NCBI GenBank assembly: GCA_025361565.1
Contig: JANYKN010000032.1
Span: forward strand, 62,001 to 126,000
Direction of reading: 5' to 3'
Source of the DNA: Bacteroidota bacterium
GTDB lineage: Bacteria; Bacteroidota; Bacteroidia; Bacteroidales; NBLH01
DNA length: 64,000 bases
Shown here one piece after another: positions 17,109 through 26,925 of this stretch; position 1 is the first letter of the stretch; the number at the start of each line of letters is the position of its first letter. The notes beneath the pieces are model-generated. The model was given only the letters and a program-made list of their open reading frames with translations. It was not told where the DNA came from and did not search any database. The position numbers and the translations under genes were made by a program.

Positions 17109-17909
17109 TTAACTGTCCTTCTCCTTTTTAAAACCTCGGATTAAATCAGATCCAATTAAATCAAAAAAAACCACATTCGGAGGCCCCTCATAACCAACCC
17201 GCTCTCTTTGATATATCACCACTACCCTATCATCAAAAGGACTTAACAAATATCCTGGAACATAGGCGCCAAGTATTAATGAATAGTCATCACTTTTCTG
17301 ATTGTAAATTTCCTTTTCTCCTAGTTCTGGTGAAGCAAATTTTATTTCAACTTCTTTAATTACATCAAATCCAAAATCAGGATCATTTTCGGTTTTAGCT
17401 TCTAATATAACTTCGTAATCATTTCCTTTATAGGATGTTTTTCCTGATTTAAGCGCAAATGTTTTTGTCTGTATGATTTGAGATTCACTTAAGCTTTTTT
17501 TGAATAATGCATAATTTTTCTTCCAAATTTCCCCAACGTTACCTTCTGATGTTTCTTTGGGTTTCCATGACCACGCCACTTTATTATTAACAATATCAAG
17601 AATAACGATTTCAAACCAGTAAAGGCCACTACCTTCGTCGGCTGGTTCAATGATGTATGCAAACAAACCATTTTTAGACCAACCAATTGGATAAATTTTA
17701 TCATACAAAATATCTGTACCTTTTTTATTATACACCAATTCTAATGGGATTTGGTATTCCTGTTTATCAAAATCAATGTTGGCATATTGACCTATTCCAT
17801 TGCTATCGGGATTACCATTGTTGCTATTATCAGTGTTATCATGGTTACAAGCCATCAAAATGGAAGCAAAAAGTATAATAACAGTAATGAATTGTTTCAA
17901 TTTTCTCAT
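17109..17909 (-). CDS. Lipoprotein of unknown function
   Basis: This 266-residue protein starts with a lipoprotein signal peptide (lipobox SILMAC, C21) followed by an Asn/Asp/Gly-rich spacer. The rest alternates short beta-like segments, with ILYDKIYPIGWSKNGLFAYI and later VVIYQRERVGYEGPP, which could be a propeller or beta-sandwich. I recognise no family. It has no close operon partners. Confidence 0.75.
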   Translation of the reverse strand: MRKLKQFITVIILFASILMACNHDNTDNSNNGNPDSNGIGQYANIDFDKQEYQIPLELVYNKKGTDILYDKIYPIGWSKNGLFAYIIEPADEGSGLYWFEIVILDIVNNKVAWSWKPKETSEGNVGEIWKKNYALFKKSLSESQIIQTKTFALKSGKTSYKGNDYEVILEAKTENDPDFGFDVIKEVEIKFASPELGEKEIYNQKSDDYSLILGAYVPGYLLSPFDDRVVVIYQRERVGYEGPPNVVFFDLIGSDLIRGFKKEKDS

Positions 17910-18640
17910 CCGTTTCTTTTTTTCTTTAGCTTAAAATAAACGATATTGATTTTTTTCAAATAGCATTAAACCGATTAGAGCCTTTATAAGGCTCACCGAA
18001 TCATAAAACCTATCATCTTATTACAAATCATTTTTAAAACACCCAGATAATCTTTAAAATTACAAATTGTATTTATAAAGTTTACCATAAAATGCTTCTC
18101 ATAAATTAATTGTTTACTTTTCCAATGTCTAATTTATTCAAGGTCAAAGATAGGAATTTTTCATTTATACTTTACAAAATGTTAGTTTTTTTTTCCTTTT
18201 GTCAAATAAAATTTCAGGTAAATATCTCACAACAAACCAAAATTCAATAAATAAATACCTCATAGACTTTTATAAAATCAGAAACTTGCTTTAAGATATT
18301 ATTGTTATTTTTTTTCAATTTCAATTCAGATCAATTAAATTTTCAATATTGAAATATGTAATTCTATAAATAATACAACGGCCATTTTTGCTAAGATTAT
18401 AACAGAGAATCAATAACGCTATCCATATTTATTAAGCAAAAACATAATTCGTATTTCATTGATGGTTCGAAATCCAAATTGGAGATTAAAGAATGAAAGT
18501 TTAAAATTAATATCAAATATGAAAGCCGTAATTATTGGATATAATTTTTGCACAAAGAATCGTTTAGATTTGCCCATTTGGTGAAAATTTCATCAACGGG
18601 CAAATTATAATTCAATTAAACTAAAACAATATAAAATCGA
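17910..18640. other. Long intergenic region
   Basis: About 730 AT-rich bases between the lipoprotein start and the mscL stop. No credible open frame is seen. The one notable element is the hairpin at 18568-18605 near the mscL end. Confidence 0.5.
18568..18605. terminator. Hairpin after mscL, possible terminator
   Basis: An 8-bp outer stem (ATTTGCCC / GGGCAAAT) encloses an inner imperfect stem (TTGGTGAAA / TTTCATCAA). It lies 36 bases past the mscL stop. Neither strand shows a clean T-run, so termination is only probable. Confidence 0.45.
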
Positions 18641-19039
18641 TTACTTTTTTAATAAGTCCCTGATTTCAGACAATAATACTTCTTGATTTGAAGGAGCTGG
18701 TGGCTCTGCTGGTGCGGCAGCTTCTTTTTTCTTCATTGAATTCATTGCTTTAATCACTATAAAGATGGAAAAAGCAACAATTAAAAAATCAAATGATACC
18801 TGTAAGAAATTCCCATAATTGATGGAAACAGCCGGTGCAGTTCCAACCGCATCTTTCATCACAATTTTCAAGTCACTAAAATTGACGCCTCCAACTAAAA
18901 GTCCAATCGGCGGCATAATAATGTCATTAACTATTGATGAAATTATTTTCCCAAAAGCTGCTCCAATAATAATACCCACAGCCATGTCAACAACATTGCC
19001 TTTCATTGCAAAGGCTTTGAATTCTTTAATAATACTCAT
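18641..19039 (-). CDS. mscL: Large-conductance mechanosensitive channel MscL
   Basis: MscL forms a homopentameric inner-membrane channel that opens under high membrane tension and releases solutes during osmotic downshock. The 132-residue protein shows the conserved N-terminal helix and TM1 ([27 protein letters not shown]), the periplasmic loop containing [14 protein letters not shown]2 (about 77-98) and a charged C-terminal helical bundle ending in [13 protein letters not shown]. All parts and the usual length are present, and it is a single-gene unit. Confidence 0.97.
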   Translation of the reverse strand: MSIIKEFKAFAMKGNVVDMAVGIIIGAAFGKIISSIVNDIIMPPIGLLVGGVNFSDLKIVMKDAVGTAPAVSINYGNFLQVSFDFLIVAFSIFIVIKAMNSMKKKEAAAPAEPPAPSNQEVLLSEIRDLLKK

Positions 19040-19389
19040 GTTTTTAAATTTAATGATAAATAAATGATTTAAAACTATTTTACAATTAAGGCACTTTCAA
19101 TTTTCCATTATAATGTATTATGCTTCGTGCGAATTCATTTATAATACTCAAAATTAATAAATCATTTTTAAAATAACACCATTCGTTTCTCTTGGTAAAA
19201 AAAGATTATTGCATACAATTTTAGGTTTCAATTATAATTAAAAGCCAAATTCGAAAACAAAAATCATTATGGCTGAATATATTAACCATCAATCAAAAAA
19301 ATTCGGGTTTTGATAATATTAATATTTTAAAACATACTATTCTAAACAAAACAAATTTAATTTTGATGCGTTTTTAAAATAAAAAAAAG
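19040..19389. other. Intergenic region, no feature seen
   Basis: About 350 AT-rich bases between the divergent mscL and the small secreted protein gene. It must hold both promoters, but none could be assigned with confidence. Confidence 0.45.
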
Positions 19390-19854
19390 ATGAGACAGTT
19401 GCTTTATGTTTTCTTACTATTGTTGCTTTTAAATTATTCTGCAACAACCTATGCACAAATGGCTCTTGCAGTTTCAAAAAACGAAAATGGCTCAACAGTG
19501 AAATACAGTCTCCAGATTGGTTCAACTTTGGATGAAGCTTATGCTAAAGCACAATCTGACTTAGAAGAACAAGATTTAAAAAATGTTTTTGTTTTAAAGA
19601 GCACTGAAAATACCGGACATATTTTAAAATCAGGAAATTATGTTTTAATTGTTTCTTCAAGAAAAATATTAGGTGGTAAATTCTTTGTCAGTTATGGTTT
19701 GGGAGTAAGCCCAACTTCAAGAGAAGAAGCTATTCAAAGAGCAATTGTTCATTTGAAAGAGAATGATTGGGGTTATGAAAATAATTTTGGTTTTGCAATT
19801 GAAAAAGAAGGCAAAATTGAAACTTTCAATATTCCGGAAGAACCAAAAAAATAG
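19390..19854 (+). CDS. Small secreted protein of unknown function
   Basis: A 154-residue protein with a clear signal peptide (MRQLLYVFLLLLLLNYSATTYAQ). The mature part is made of two segments with a similar look, one around SLQIGSTLDEAYAKAQSDLEE and one around GVSPTSREEAIQRAIVHLKE, each an alpha-helix next to short strands. I recognise no family with confidence. It stands alone ahead of the tRNA-Ser gene. Confidence 0.7.
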   Translation: MRQLLYVFLLLLLLNYSATTYAQMALAVSKNENGSTVKYSLQIGSTLDEAYAKAQSDLEEQDLKNVFVLKSTENTGHILKSGNYVLIVSSRKILGGKFFVSYGLGVSPTSREEAIQRAIVHLKENDWGYENNFGFAIEKEGKIETFNIPEEPKK

Positions 19855-20029
19855 ATTATACGGCATTATTAAAAGAATATCATCTGCTAAAAGCATTTAA
19901 TAAACTTTTTTGGGAAGCATAATTAAAAAAATGAAAACGATAAAAGCCTAGATATCAAGCAGGATTTAATATTTATTTTTATTTAATGGTATATTTTGCA
20001 AAATAATTTTCTTCGTATCAAAAATTTTA

Positions 20030-20037
20030 TACTTTTG
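20030..20037 (+). promoter_or_regulatory. -7 element of the tRNA-Ser promoter
   Basis: TACTTTTG matches the Bacteroidota -7 consensus TAnnTTTG and ends 5 bases before the first base of the mature tRNA. No clear -33 TTG is seen at the expected distance. Confidence 0.6.
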
Positions 20038-20041
20038 CAGC

Positions 20042-20129
20042 GGAGAAATGGCAGAGCGGTCGAATGCGGCGGTCTTGAAAACCGTTGAGTGTAACAGCTC
20101 CGGGGGTTCGAATCCCTCTTTCTCCGCCA
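20042..20129 (+). tRNA. tRNA-Ser (anticodon UGA)
   Basis: The 88-base gene folds as a class II tRNA. The acceptor stem GGAGAAA pairs with TTTCTCC, the anticodon loop is CTTGAAA with anticodon TGA, a long variable arm follows (TTGAGTGTAACAGCTCC region), the T-loop is GGTTCGAATCC, and the CCA end is encoded. UGA reads UCN serine codons, mainly UCA. Confidence 0.97.
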
Positions 20130-20130
20130 G

Positions 20131-20171
20131 AACCCCGAAACCCACTTTATTTAGTGCTTTTCGGGGTTTTT
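20131..20171 (+). terminator. Terminator after tRNA-Ser
   Basis: AACCCCGAAA pairs with TTTTCGGGGTT across a 20-base loop and runs straight into Ts, two bases past the tRNA CCA end. Confidence 0.8.
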
Positions 20172-20510
20172 CAATAAAAAACGGATCAGTATCGGGTCAT
20201 TCAGGGCCAAGCAATATTCCTGGAGATTTGATTTTTTAAATATAAATATTTGATAATCTAAAAAGAAAAAAAACTTTTAACAAATCCTATTTTTTTTTGT
20301 AAACTTAGATTGCATCATCTTCCTTTTCTATAAACTATTGTTTTATTGCAGGTTAGATATAAATATAATTTTTAAATTCCAGTCTTTAATAATACCAAAA
20401 ATTACATCAGTTTGCCAATTAAAGTTAGAAATAAAATCCTTTAAAATTTGGTTTATTTCTAACTTTTTTAATCTATATTTATATGTTTAATCATATAAAT
20501 TATTTGCCTA
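20172..20510. other. Intergenic region, no feature seen
   Basis: About 340 AT-rich bases between the tRNA terminator and the thioredoxin-like/OmpA gene. No credible gene or fold was found. Confidence 0.45.
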
Positions 20511-23276
20511 ATGCAAAACTATTCTGCAAAGCTCACTGCAATCATATTTTTTACCTTTCTATCATTCATTCGAATTTCTGCTCAAGTCAATTTTCTGGAA
20601 GTTTCAATCGAAGAACTAATTGAAAAAGCAAAACAAGAAAAGAAGCCCGTTTTCATCTTTCTATCCGATAATAAAAACGAAAGCTTTTGGATGGAACATA
20701 ATGTATTCAACGACCCAGCTATTGGTGAGTTATATGAACGTAATTTTGTATGTGGTATTTTTTATGGACAAATAAATTATACTAATCTAAGCACCGACAA
20801 ACTAAAGATTACAAAATACCCTTATTTTTTGTACTATGAACCCACGTTGCAATCTGGATATAGGGCCTCAGGCGGATTAACCAAGGAAAAAATTTATGAC
20901 TACGGAAAAGCGATGGCCAATGAATTCAAACTTTTAAACGCTGTTCATCAACAGATTAATCCAATCGACTCTAATACAAGGGAAACAAGCTATCAAATTC
21001 TAGATAATGATGGACGATATACGCTTGGAGTAGAAGGAAGTCGTTTAATGTATGGTTATCCATATCCAAACTCAACTTCGCATTTTGTAATCAATGCTGG
21101 TGGTAAAATGGCAAGCAATTCACCTCGGTTTTTAATAACTAGCGACATAGAATTTTCTGATTATCTCGAAAAGAAAAGTTTTTTTGATAAAATATTTGGA
21201 ATTTTTAAGAAAAAAAAAGAAAAAACGAAACTTAAATCATATAGTAATGTGAAATATTTAAGTGATACCCTTTTGATTCGTTTTGACGAGAACAATTCCA
21301 TGCATTCCACCATCGATTATAGATTCAATGGACTGAAAATTACACAGAAATTAAGCCCTTTAAATTCAAAGTTGGAAGCTTGCAAAGCAAACGATAGTAC
21401 TCGCTATTATCAGGTTGATTATATAATTGAAAACGATAGCAACATATCTATTAAAGCAGGCATTTTAGTATTGTTTGACATGATGATTGACAATAACGAT
21501 GCAGCACAAATGGATGCGTTCAGCACAGATTTGGCAATAAAAACAAGGCCAGAATTGACAAATAAAAATACCAAATTGCGTGGTAAATATGCCAAATATA
21601 CAAATGTTGATCATATAAATCGGATTCTAGTATATCGTGACACTAAAACGACAAAAAGTTTGACCGGCGACTTTCATTTGTCTTCCGAGCCGGATGAAAT
21701 CCACATTGGTTCATGGCCGATCTTGTTTTCAGTTTTATGGGATGTACCGAAGATTAAAGTTGGTACAAAATATTTCGATAGTGCTGTACTTTTAAAATGG
21801 GATACCATTGCATTGGAATCAGGGTCTAAACGGACTTATACTTCAACTTTCGGGCTTTACAATAAAGGAGTATTAGAACTTGTACCAGCCGGAACTAATT
21901 TTACGGGAACGACCAAAACGGGTAGTCGCGTAAAACTAGGAAAGCCCGATTTTACGGTAAGCCCCGATACGATTTACGAAGGGCAAACAGCCTTGCTAAA
22001 ATGGAATGTGGATAATCCATTAGTCGCGGATATTTATGTTTCGGCCAAATCAAAAACAAAACAACGGAATCAGGGCAAGATGAGCATAAGCCCAAAGAGC
22101 ACGACCATTTATTACTTACAGTTGATTGACCATGGAAAAGAAATAGCCAATGTTAATACAAGAGTGGTGGTTCTTAAAAAACCTGCGGAAATAATTCCTG
22201 AAAAAATAAATTTCGATGGCAAATTTACCATAGGTTCTGATAATAAGCCTATTACTTACGGTTATCCGTTCCCATATTCTACTTCGTATTTTCAATTGAA
22301 TTATAAAAAGGAATACTTTAGCAACAACAGTTCACTTGATAAAACAAAATATCTTGAGGGAATGCAGAACCTTAATATGGCTAAAGAAAAGAGAAATGTG
22401 GTTACTTACAAAAGCACTGATTTTGAAATCATCCAGCGCCTGATTCCTCTGGATGAAAAATATGAAATCACAGAGCCTGCAATGGCCCTATATTTCAGGT
22501 GCGAATATTGCGTGAAAAATCTAAAAAATGCAAAATCCTACTTTGGGTTTAAACAAATCCTGGATTTTTCATCCTTCGATGCAGACAAACTTCAACTACA
22601 GGTTAATGAAAAACCTGCCAAATTTAATATTACTTATACCGATGCAAATATTCCCGATTTATTAGTATTAAGCGACAAGCATGATAACAATGGAATTAAG
22701 CTGTTTACAACGGTTAAAGGAGGCGAAAAACCAAAATCTGTATCTGTTGGGGACTGGCATTTTTTGAAAAACCTGAAATTAGAAATCAATTATTCCGACA
22801 GCAGTTTTTACAAAAATCCTGCAGCTTTAATCAGCTGGCAAAAAAGTATTTTGCCTTACGATAGTGCAAAATTTGTGTTTATCATCGGAACAAATCAAAA
22901 TCAAAAACTTCAATACCTATACAATCAATCGGAGGAGATTAAATCAATGAGTATCAATTTTGAAACAAGCCAATACAAAGTGCCAGAAGATAAGATAAAT
23001 GAAATAATTAATTTTGTGAAAGACAGCACATTTGATTTTATGGTACTCGAAGGTTTTTCAGATAATAGGGGCAAATTGGAAACCAATTATTTATTGTCGA
23101 AAAAAAGGATTAATAATATTATGGAAATAATTACCCATAAAACAGATATCAAAAAAAATCAGATTCTTAATCAAGTGCATGGCGAGTTCTTTTCAAACCA
23201 AAAATCAAATAACCTGGAAGTTGATGATAAAGAAGAAAGGAAAGTTAAGATTGTGCTTTTTAGGGTTTTGAAATAG
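20511..23276 (+). CDS. Exported multidomain protein: thioredoxin-like fold, duplicated module, Ig-like domain, OmpA-like C-terminus
   Basis: This 921-residue protein has a signal peptide (about 1-24). Residues 30-145 resemble a thioredoxin fold (EKKPVFIFLSDN...WMEHNVFND...YPYFLYYEP) but lack the CxxC pair. Two copies of an unknown module follow, recognised by GYPYPNSTSHFVIN and later GYPFPYSTSYFQLN. Between them is an Ig-like segment (about 483-560, YEGQTALLKWNVDNP). The last 110 residues look like an OmpA peptidoglycan-binding domain (INFETSQYKVP...LEGFSDNRGKLETNYLLSKKR). The likely location is the periplasm or outer membrane, bound to peptidoglycan. I do not know the modules' function; the combination is unusual. 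Confidence 0.8.
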   Translation: MQNYSAKLTAIIFFTFLSFIRISAQVNFLEVSIEELIEKAKQEKKPVFIFLSDNKNESFWMEHNVFNDPAIGELYERNFVCGIFYGQINYTNLSTDKLKITKYPYFLYYEPTLQSGYRASGGLTKEKIYDYGKAMANEFKLLNAVHQQINPIDSNTRETSYQILDNDGRYTLGVEGSRLMYGYPYPNSTSHFVINAGGKMASNSPRFLITSDIEFSDYLEKKSFFDKIFGIFKKKKEKTKLKSYSNVKYLSDTLLIRFDENNSMHSTIDYRFNGLKITQKLSPLNSKLEACKANDSTRYYQVDYIIENDSNISIKAGILVLFDMMIDNNDAAQMDAFSTDLAIKTRPELTNKNTKLRGKYAKYTNVDHINRILVYRDTKTTKSLTGDFHLSSEPDEIHIGSWPILFSVLWDVPKIKVGTKYFDSAVLLKWDTIALESGSKRTYTSTFGLYNKGVLELVPAGTNFTGTTKTGSRVKLGKPDFTVSPDTIYEGQTALLKWNVDNPLVADIYVSAKSKTKQRNQGKMSISPKSTTIYYLQLIDHGKEIANVNTRVVVLKKPAEIIPEKINFDGKFTIGSDNKPITYGYPFPYSTSYFQLNYKKEYFSNNSSLDKTKYLEGMQNLNMAKEKRNVVTYKSTDFEIIQRLIPLDEKYEITEPAMALYFRCEYCVKNLKNAKSYFGFKQILDFSSFDADKLQLQVNEKPAKFNITYTDANIPDLLVLSDKHDNNGIKLFTTVKGGEKPKSVSVGDWHFLKNLKLEINYSDSSFYKNPAALISWQKSILPYDSAKFVFIIGTNQNQKLQYLYNQSEEIKSMSINFETSQYKVPEDKINEIINFVKDSTFDFMVLEGFSDNRGKLETNYLLSKKRINNIMEIITHKTDIKKNQILNQVHGEFFSNQKSNNLEVDDKEERKVKIVLFRVLK

Positions 23277-23348
23277 AAATATAGCTTTGAATTACATTGT
23301 GGTTGAGAATTAAAGGATTAAATATGTAAAATTCAGATATTTATAAAG

Positions 23349-24347
23349 TTATTTCTGATTAAAAGTCCAAGACAGTTCAACATCCTTCCCTTTAATCAAG
23401 TAATTGTTATTCAAAAAAGTGCATTTAATCCTTATTTTATCAATCTTTTTATCAGTAATTGGAAAGCTTTCTGTGATTTCTATGCCTTCATTATAAATAA
23501 TTACAGGATTGTTGTCTTCAACACGTTCTCCCTGCATTGTTTGTTCTTTAAGTGGAGACGTTTCTTTATCTTCATAGACCAACCCGGTAGATAAAACCAA
23601 CATAGAATATTCATCAAAATATTTTGGAGGGATTTTGAGATTTACTTTGTAAGATGCTGGATTAGAAAGGCTATCCATAGTAAATGAAAGATTTTCTTTA
23701 ATTATGTTTTCGAAATTATCCACCATTTTTTGAAGCTTTTTTTCGGAGTTTTTCATGCTTTGCCATGATGAAATTTCCTCACCATAAAGCCTTTGGTAAA
23801 ATTTGGCTATTTCAGCTTCTAGCTTAGTACTAAATGGGCCGTTATAAAATTTTTTCTGAGTCAAGCTCTCATAGGCTGATTGCTTAAAATCAAGATTGGT
23901 GCCTTCAGCAACTGCACAAGGGATTCTTTTAAAAATCATTGCCCTGGTTTTTTCCTTGAAGTATATCTCTGAAGCAAAATAATAAACTTCAATTCTTGAA
24001 TCGCATTTTATAGACTGGATTTCGGTTACTATTTCTTCATCGTTATAAAAATGTAGCTTTTCATAGTGTTTTTGTGCAAACTGAGCATTTGATTTTTCTG
24101 CAAAAGGCCCCATGGTAACCAATGTTCTTTTAAGATTTATTTGCAAGGCTTTGACAAAATCTTCTTGAGTTCCTGATTTAATTTCAGGATATGATTTTAC
24201 TATTTTATAAACCGGAGCATTTAGGTTTCTATCAACAACAGTTTCCATTTTAATGCAAAACCAATAGCGGGTAGAACTCTTTTGGGCAATTAATAAAAGG
24301 TTTGGTAAAAAGCAAATGAATATGATAAGGGATAGTATCTTTTTCAT
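23349..24347 (-). CDS. Exported protein with tandem SPOR-like repeats (332-aa paralogue A)
   Basis: This 332-residue exported protein (signal peptide about 1-21) is a paralogue of the gene at 38465-39463: same length, and both begin their mature part with a YWF motif followed by MET or MQL. Two repeats of the pattern GT..DF......L....GPF.....A are visible (KSGTQEDFVKALQ...MGPFAEKSNAQFA and AEGTNLDFKQSAY...NGPFSTKLEAEIA). The GPF...A pattern recalls SPOR-type peptidoglycan-binding repeats, but that is inference. The C-terminal third looks like a beta-sandwich, with the shared segment GERVEDNNPVI. It follows the TPR-CAP gene by 40 bases, so they are probably one operon. Confidence 0.75.
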   Translation of the reverse strand: MKKILSLIIFICFLPNLLLIAQKSSTRYWFCIKMETVVDRNLNAPVYKIVKSYPEIKSGTQEDFVKALQINLKRTLVTMGPFAEKSNAQFAQKHYEKLHFYNDEEIVTEIQSIKCDSRIEVYYFASEIYFKEKTRAMIFKRIPCAVAEGTNLDFKQSAYESLTQKKFYNGPFSTKLEAEIAKFYQRLYGEEISSWQSMKNSEKKLQKMVDNFENIIKENLSFTMDSLSNPASYKVNLKIPPKYFDEYSMLVLSTGLVYEDKETSPLKEQTMQGERVEDNNPVIIYNEGIEITESFPITDKKIDKIRIKCTFLNNNYLIKGKDVELSWTFNQK

Positions 24348-24387
24348 AATGGTTTTTATTAGATTATATTTTTTTTGCGACCATTGC

Positions 24388-26736
24388 TTAAATCCTTAAA
24401 AAAGTTACAGTATATTCATAATTCTTATTATGGTCCACATTTGAAATTTTTACCTTAACTTTAGGTTCTTTATCGTTTTGTATAAAAGTTAATCCGGATG
24501 TCCAGACGATGCTATTCAATCCATAACCTTGCTTAATAAGTTCTATTCTAACATTAACTGCTTTGCCATTATAATAAACTTCAACTTTTGCTTTTGAGAA
24601 ATCAGCTTCTGTCATTGAAAACGACCATCTGTAGTGATTAAATTCCATTGGTGAATAATCGGCTGGCGGAAAAGTTACATATTCTATGGAATAAGCTGAC
24701 ATCAATGAATCTGAATAATTCTGATTATCAATAAAAGAAGTAGATAAAGTCCATAAACTCATTGAATTATCCGTAGATCCGTGCCCAAATACCCTTCTAT
24801 TAGGCAATAGTATCCATCTGCGGTGTCCAACAGAAGTATTAAATAAACCATCGTCACGAATCTGACCTGATAATGAACTGGTGCTATGATAACCCAGACC
24901 AAGGTTTGAATGAGAAGCGCCTGTTTGTCCGTCCATACTGAAACATTTCCACGAGCCATCGGGATTATGACTCAAATCGTCACTTGCAGCCATAATAAGC
25001 GCAGCTTTCTGGCAATAATAATTCAGGGTATCTGAAAGAATGCAATCATCAGGCAAGCCTGCTAATCGACGAAAATAGTTTAATCGTTTCAAGAATAATA
25101 TCTGAGCTGTATCTGAGATTCTCCCTGCAATGCATTTTTTATACGCACCAGTCCAGGCCAATAATTCATCATTAACATTGCTTGTGAGGTAGTTTTCATT
25201 ATAATCCGCAATAACTAGTTGTCGTTTTAATTCTAAGATATTCTTATTTTCAGGATAGCGTTTTCGCTCCCAGTTTATAATCCGAATAGCCAACGAATAA
25301 TTCTTTTGATGGATTAATCCTGAAATAAATTCCTTTGAGTACGAAATTTCATGATTTTTCAATTTTAGGTTGCCTTGCAAAAAATCATTAAAGAAAAAAA
25401 TCTTTTGCCATGTTTCATAATTGCAAATTGCAGTATTGTATTCATTAATTATTTGTAGGACAAGTTCGTTCAAATATTTTTCAATATTGTTATTTTTTGG
25501 ATAATTCGCTTTAAGATATTTTATAGCATAAGCCCTGAACAGGAAATTTTTTGTGCAATTTTTATTCCCGACAGCATCGCTAATAATCTGTGCGTAATTT
25601 GAATTATTCTGCAATCTAGACTTAACATCAACAAACATCTTAAAATATAGTTTTTGAGCAGAATCATTATTGTTTAGGATTGACAATTCAATGTAATTGA
25701 TCAAGATAGAATCCATTTCAATTTCTGTTTGCTTATGAAAAGATTCTGAATGAAAGCTGGCTCTTTTTATGATATTGAGCAGTTTAGCAATTAATGTATC
25801 GTATTTTACCCCATTTTTCCCATAATAATAGCCATATTCATAAACGCCATTGTTATAATTATATCTATGCGGATTATACGATTTTCTGATAATGGTATCC
25901 ATAAAGGAACATTTTAGTTCAACTAAATCGTTTCCGGCATCTAAGACTTTTATTGCTAAATCAATTAATTCAATAATGCTATCGGCCAATTGCAAACTGG
26001 TTTCTCTTTTGGTTTTAAATGATTGAACCAATGATATTTTCAATTGATTTTTTTTACCAAAAAATTCAAAAGCTTTGTTATAGGTTTCAACAGCTTTGGA
26101 CGAAAGTCCATTTTTAAGTAAATAATCTGTTAGCCAGACAAAGCTGGAAATCAAACAAGTATCAATCTTAGCGCCTTTACAATGTTTTTTATATAATTGA
26201 GAAATTGCAGTATCTATTTCAGTTAATTCTTTTTTATCATCGGAACTCAGCATCCATTTCGTTTTTTCAAATTTTTCTTCTGGATTATAATCTACCTGAA
26301 GTAGTAAATCGTAGAGAGAAATCAGATTGAATATTTTATTTTTGGAACGGTATTCTTGTATCGTTTTTCGCGCATTCTCAAGTATAAATTGTATTTCAGT
26401 TGTATGGGCTGACTGATAGGATGAATCTTTATCCTTTTTTTTTAGGTTCTTCAACAAACGCAATGATTTTTCAGAAGAAGCTTTATATTCAACAGCATAT
26501 TTAGGTATTTCTTTTAGCTTTATATAGCTGAGTGCCTGGTATAAATAGGCATCCAGGAATTTTGAGTCCTTTTGCAAGGTAGCTTCCGATTTGGAGATGC
26601 ATTTCTGATATTTGGATGTAAGATATAAGGTTTTTATTTCACTGTCCTGTGCCTGAATAAAATTTGAAAATTGAGTATCTATAAAAATGATAAGGATGTA
26701 TGAAAATCTAAGCATGTAAACAAATTTTGTTTTCAA
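24388..26736 (-). CDS. Exported TPR-like protein with C-terminal CAP/SCP domain
   Basis: A 782-residue exported protein with a signal peptide at about 1-29. Residues 30-540 are helical and partly TPR-like (LYLTSKYQKCISKSEATLQKD and similar). Residues from about 545 to 700 form a CAP (SCP/PR-1-like) domain with RLNYFRRLAGLPDDC, DDLSHNPDG (H590) and SVGHRRWILLPN (H638). Bacterial CAP-domain proteins are secreted and of mostly unknown activity. A C-terminal beta domain (about 700-782) follows. It lies upstream of the SPOR-like paralogue A. Confidence 0.83.
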   Translation of the reverse strand: MKTKFVYMLRFSYILIIFIDTQFSNFIQAQDSEIKTLYLTSKYQKCISKSEATLQKDSKFLDAYLYQALSYIKLKEIPKYAVEYKASSEKSLRLLKNLKKKDKDSSYQSAHTTEIQFILENARKTIQEYRSKNKIFNLISLYDLLLQVDYNPEEKFEKTKWMLSSDDKKELTEIDTAISQLYKKHCKGAKIDTCLISSFVWLTDYLLKNGLSSKAVETYNKAFEFFGKKNQLKISLVQSFKTKRETSLQLADSIIELIDLAIKVLDAGNDLVELKCSFMDTIIRKSYNPHRYNYNNGVYEYGYYYGKNGVKYDTLIAKLLNIIKRASFHSESFHKQTEIEMDSILINYIELSILNNNDSAQKLYFKMFVDVKSRLQNNSNYAQIISDAVGNKNCTKNFLFRAYAIKYLKANYPKNNNIEKYLNELVLQIINEYNTAICNYETWQKIFFFNDFLQGNLKLKNHEISYSKEFISGLIHQKNYSLAIRIINWERKRYPENKNILELKRQLVIADYNENYLTSNVNDELLAWTGAYKKCIAGRISDTAQILFLKRLNYFRRLAGLPDDCILSDTLNYYCQKAALIMAASDDLSHNPDGSWKCFSMDGQTGASHSNLGLGYHSTSSLSGQIRDDGLFNTSVGHRRWILLPNRRVFGHGSTDNSMSLWTLSTSFIDNQNYSDSLMSAYSIEYVTFPPADYSPMEFNHYRWSFSMTEADFSKAKVEVYYNGKAVNVRIELIKQGYGLNSIVWTSGLTFIQNDKEPKVKVKISNVDHNKNYEYTVTFLRI

Positions 26737-26925
26737 AATCCAATTCGATATTCAAAACCAATGATTATTACGTGATTAAAGCGCCAGAAAATAGAAATAA
26801 AATATATATTTGAAAAAGGGGTTCAACTTTAAACTGAGCAGACCCCTGTGAAAGTTTCATTTACACAAAACTATGGATAGTGTCTATTTATTTTTAACTA
26901 TAGCAGTTTCATAGTAGATTAATAG

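Noticed and set aside
20048-20239. Open frame over the tRNA-Ser gene
   Set aside because: It reads through the tRNA and terminator and has no ribosome site; the tRNA explains the sequence.
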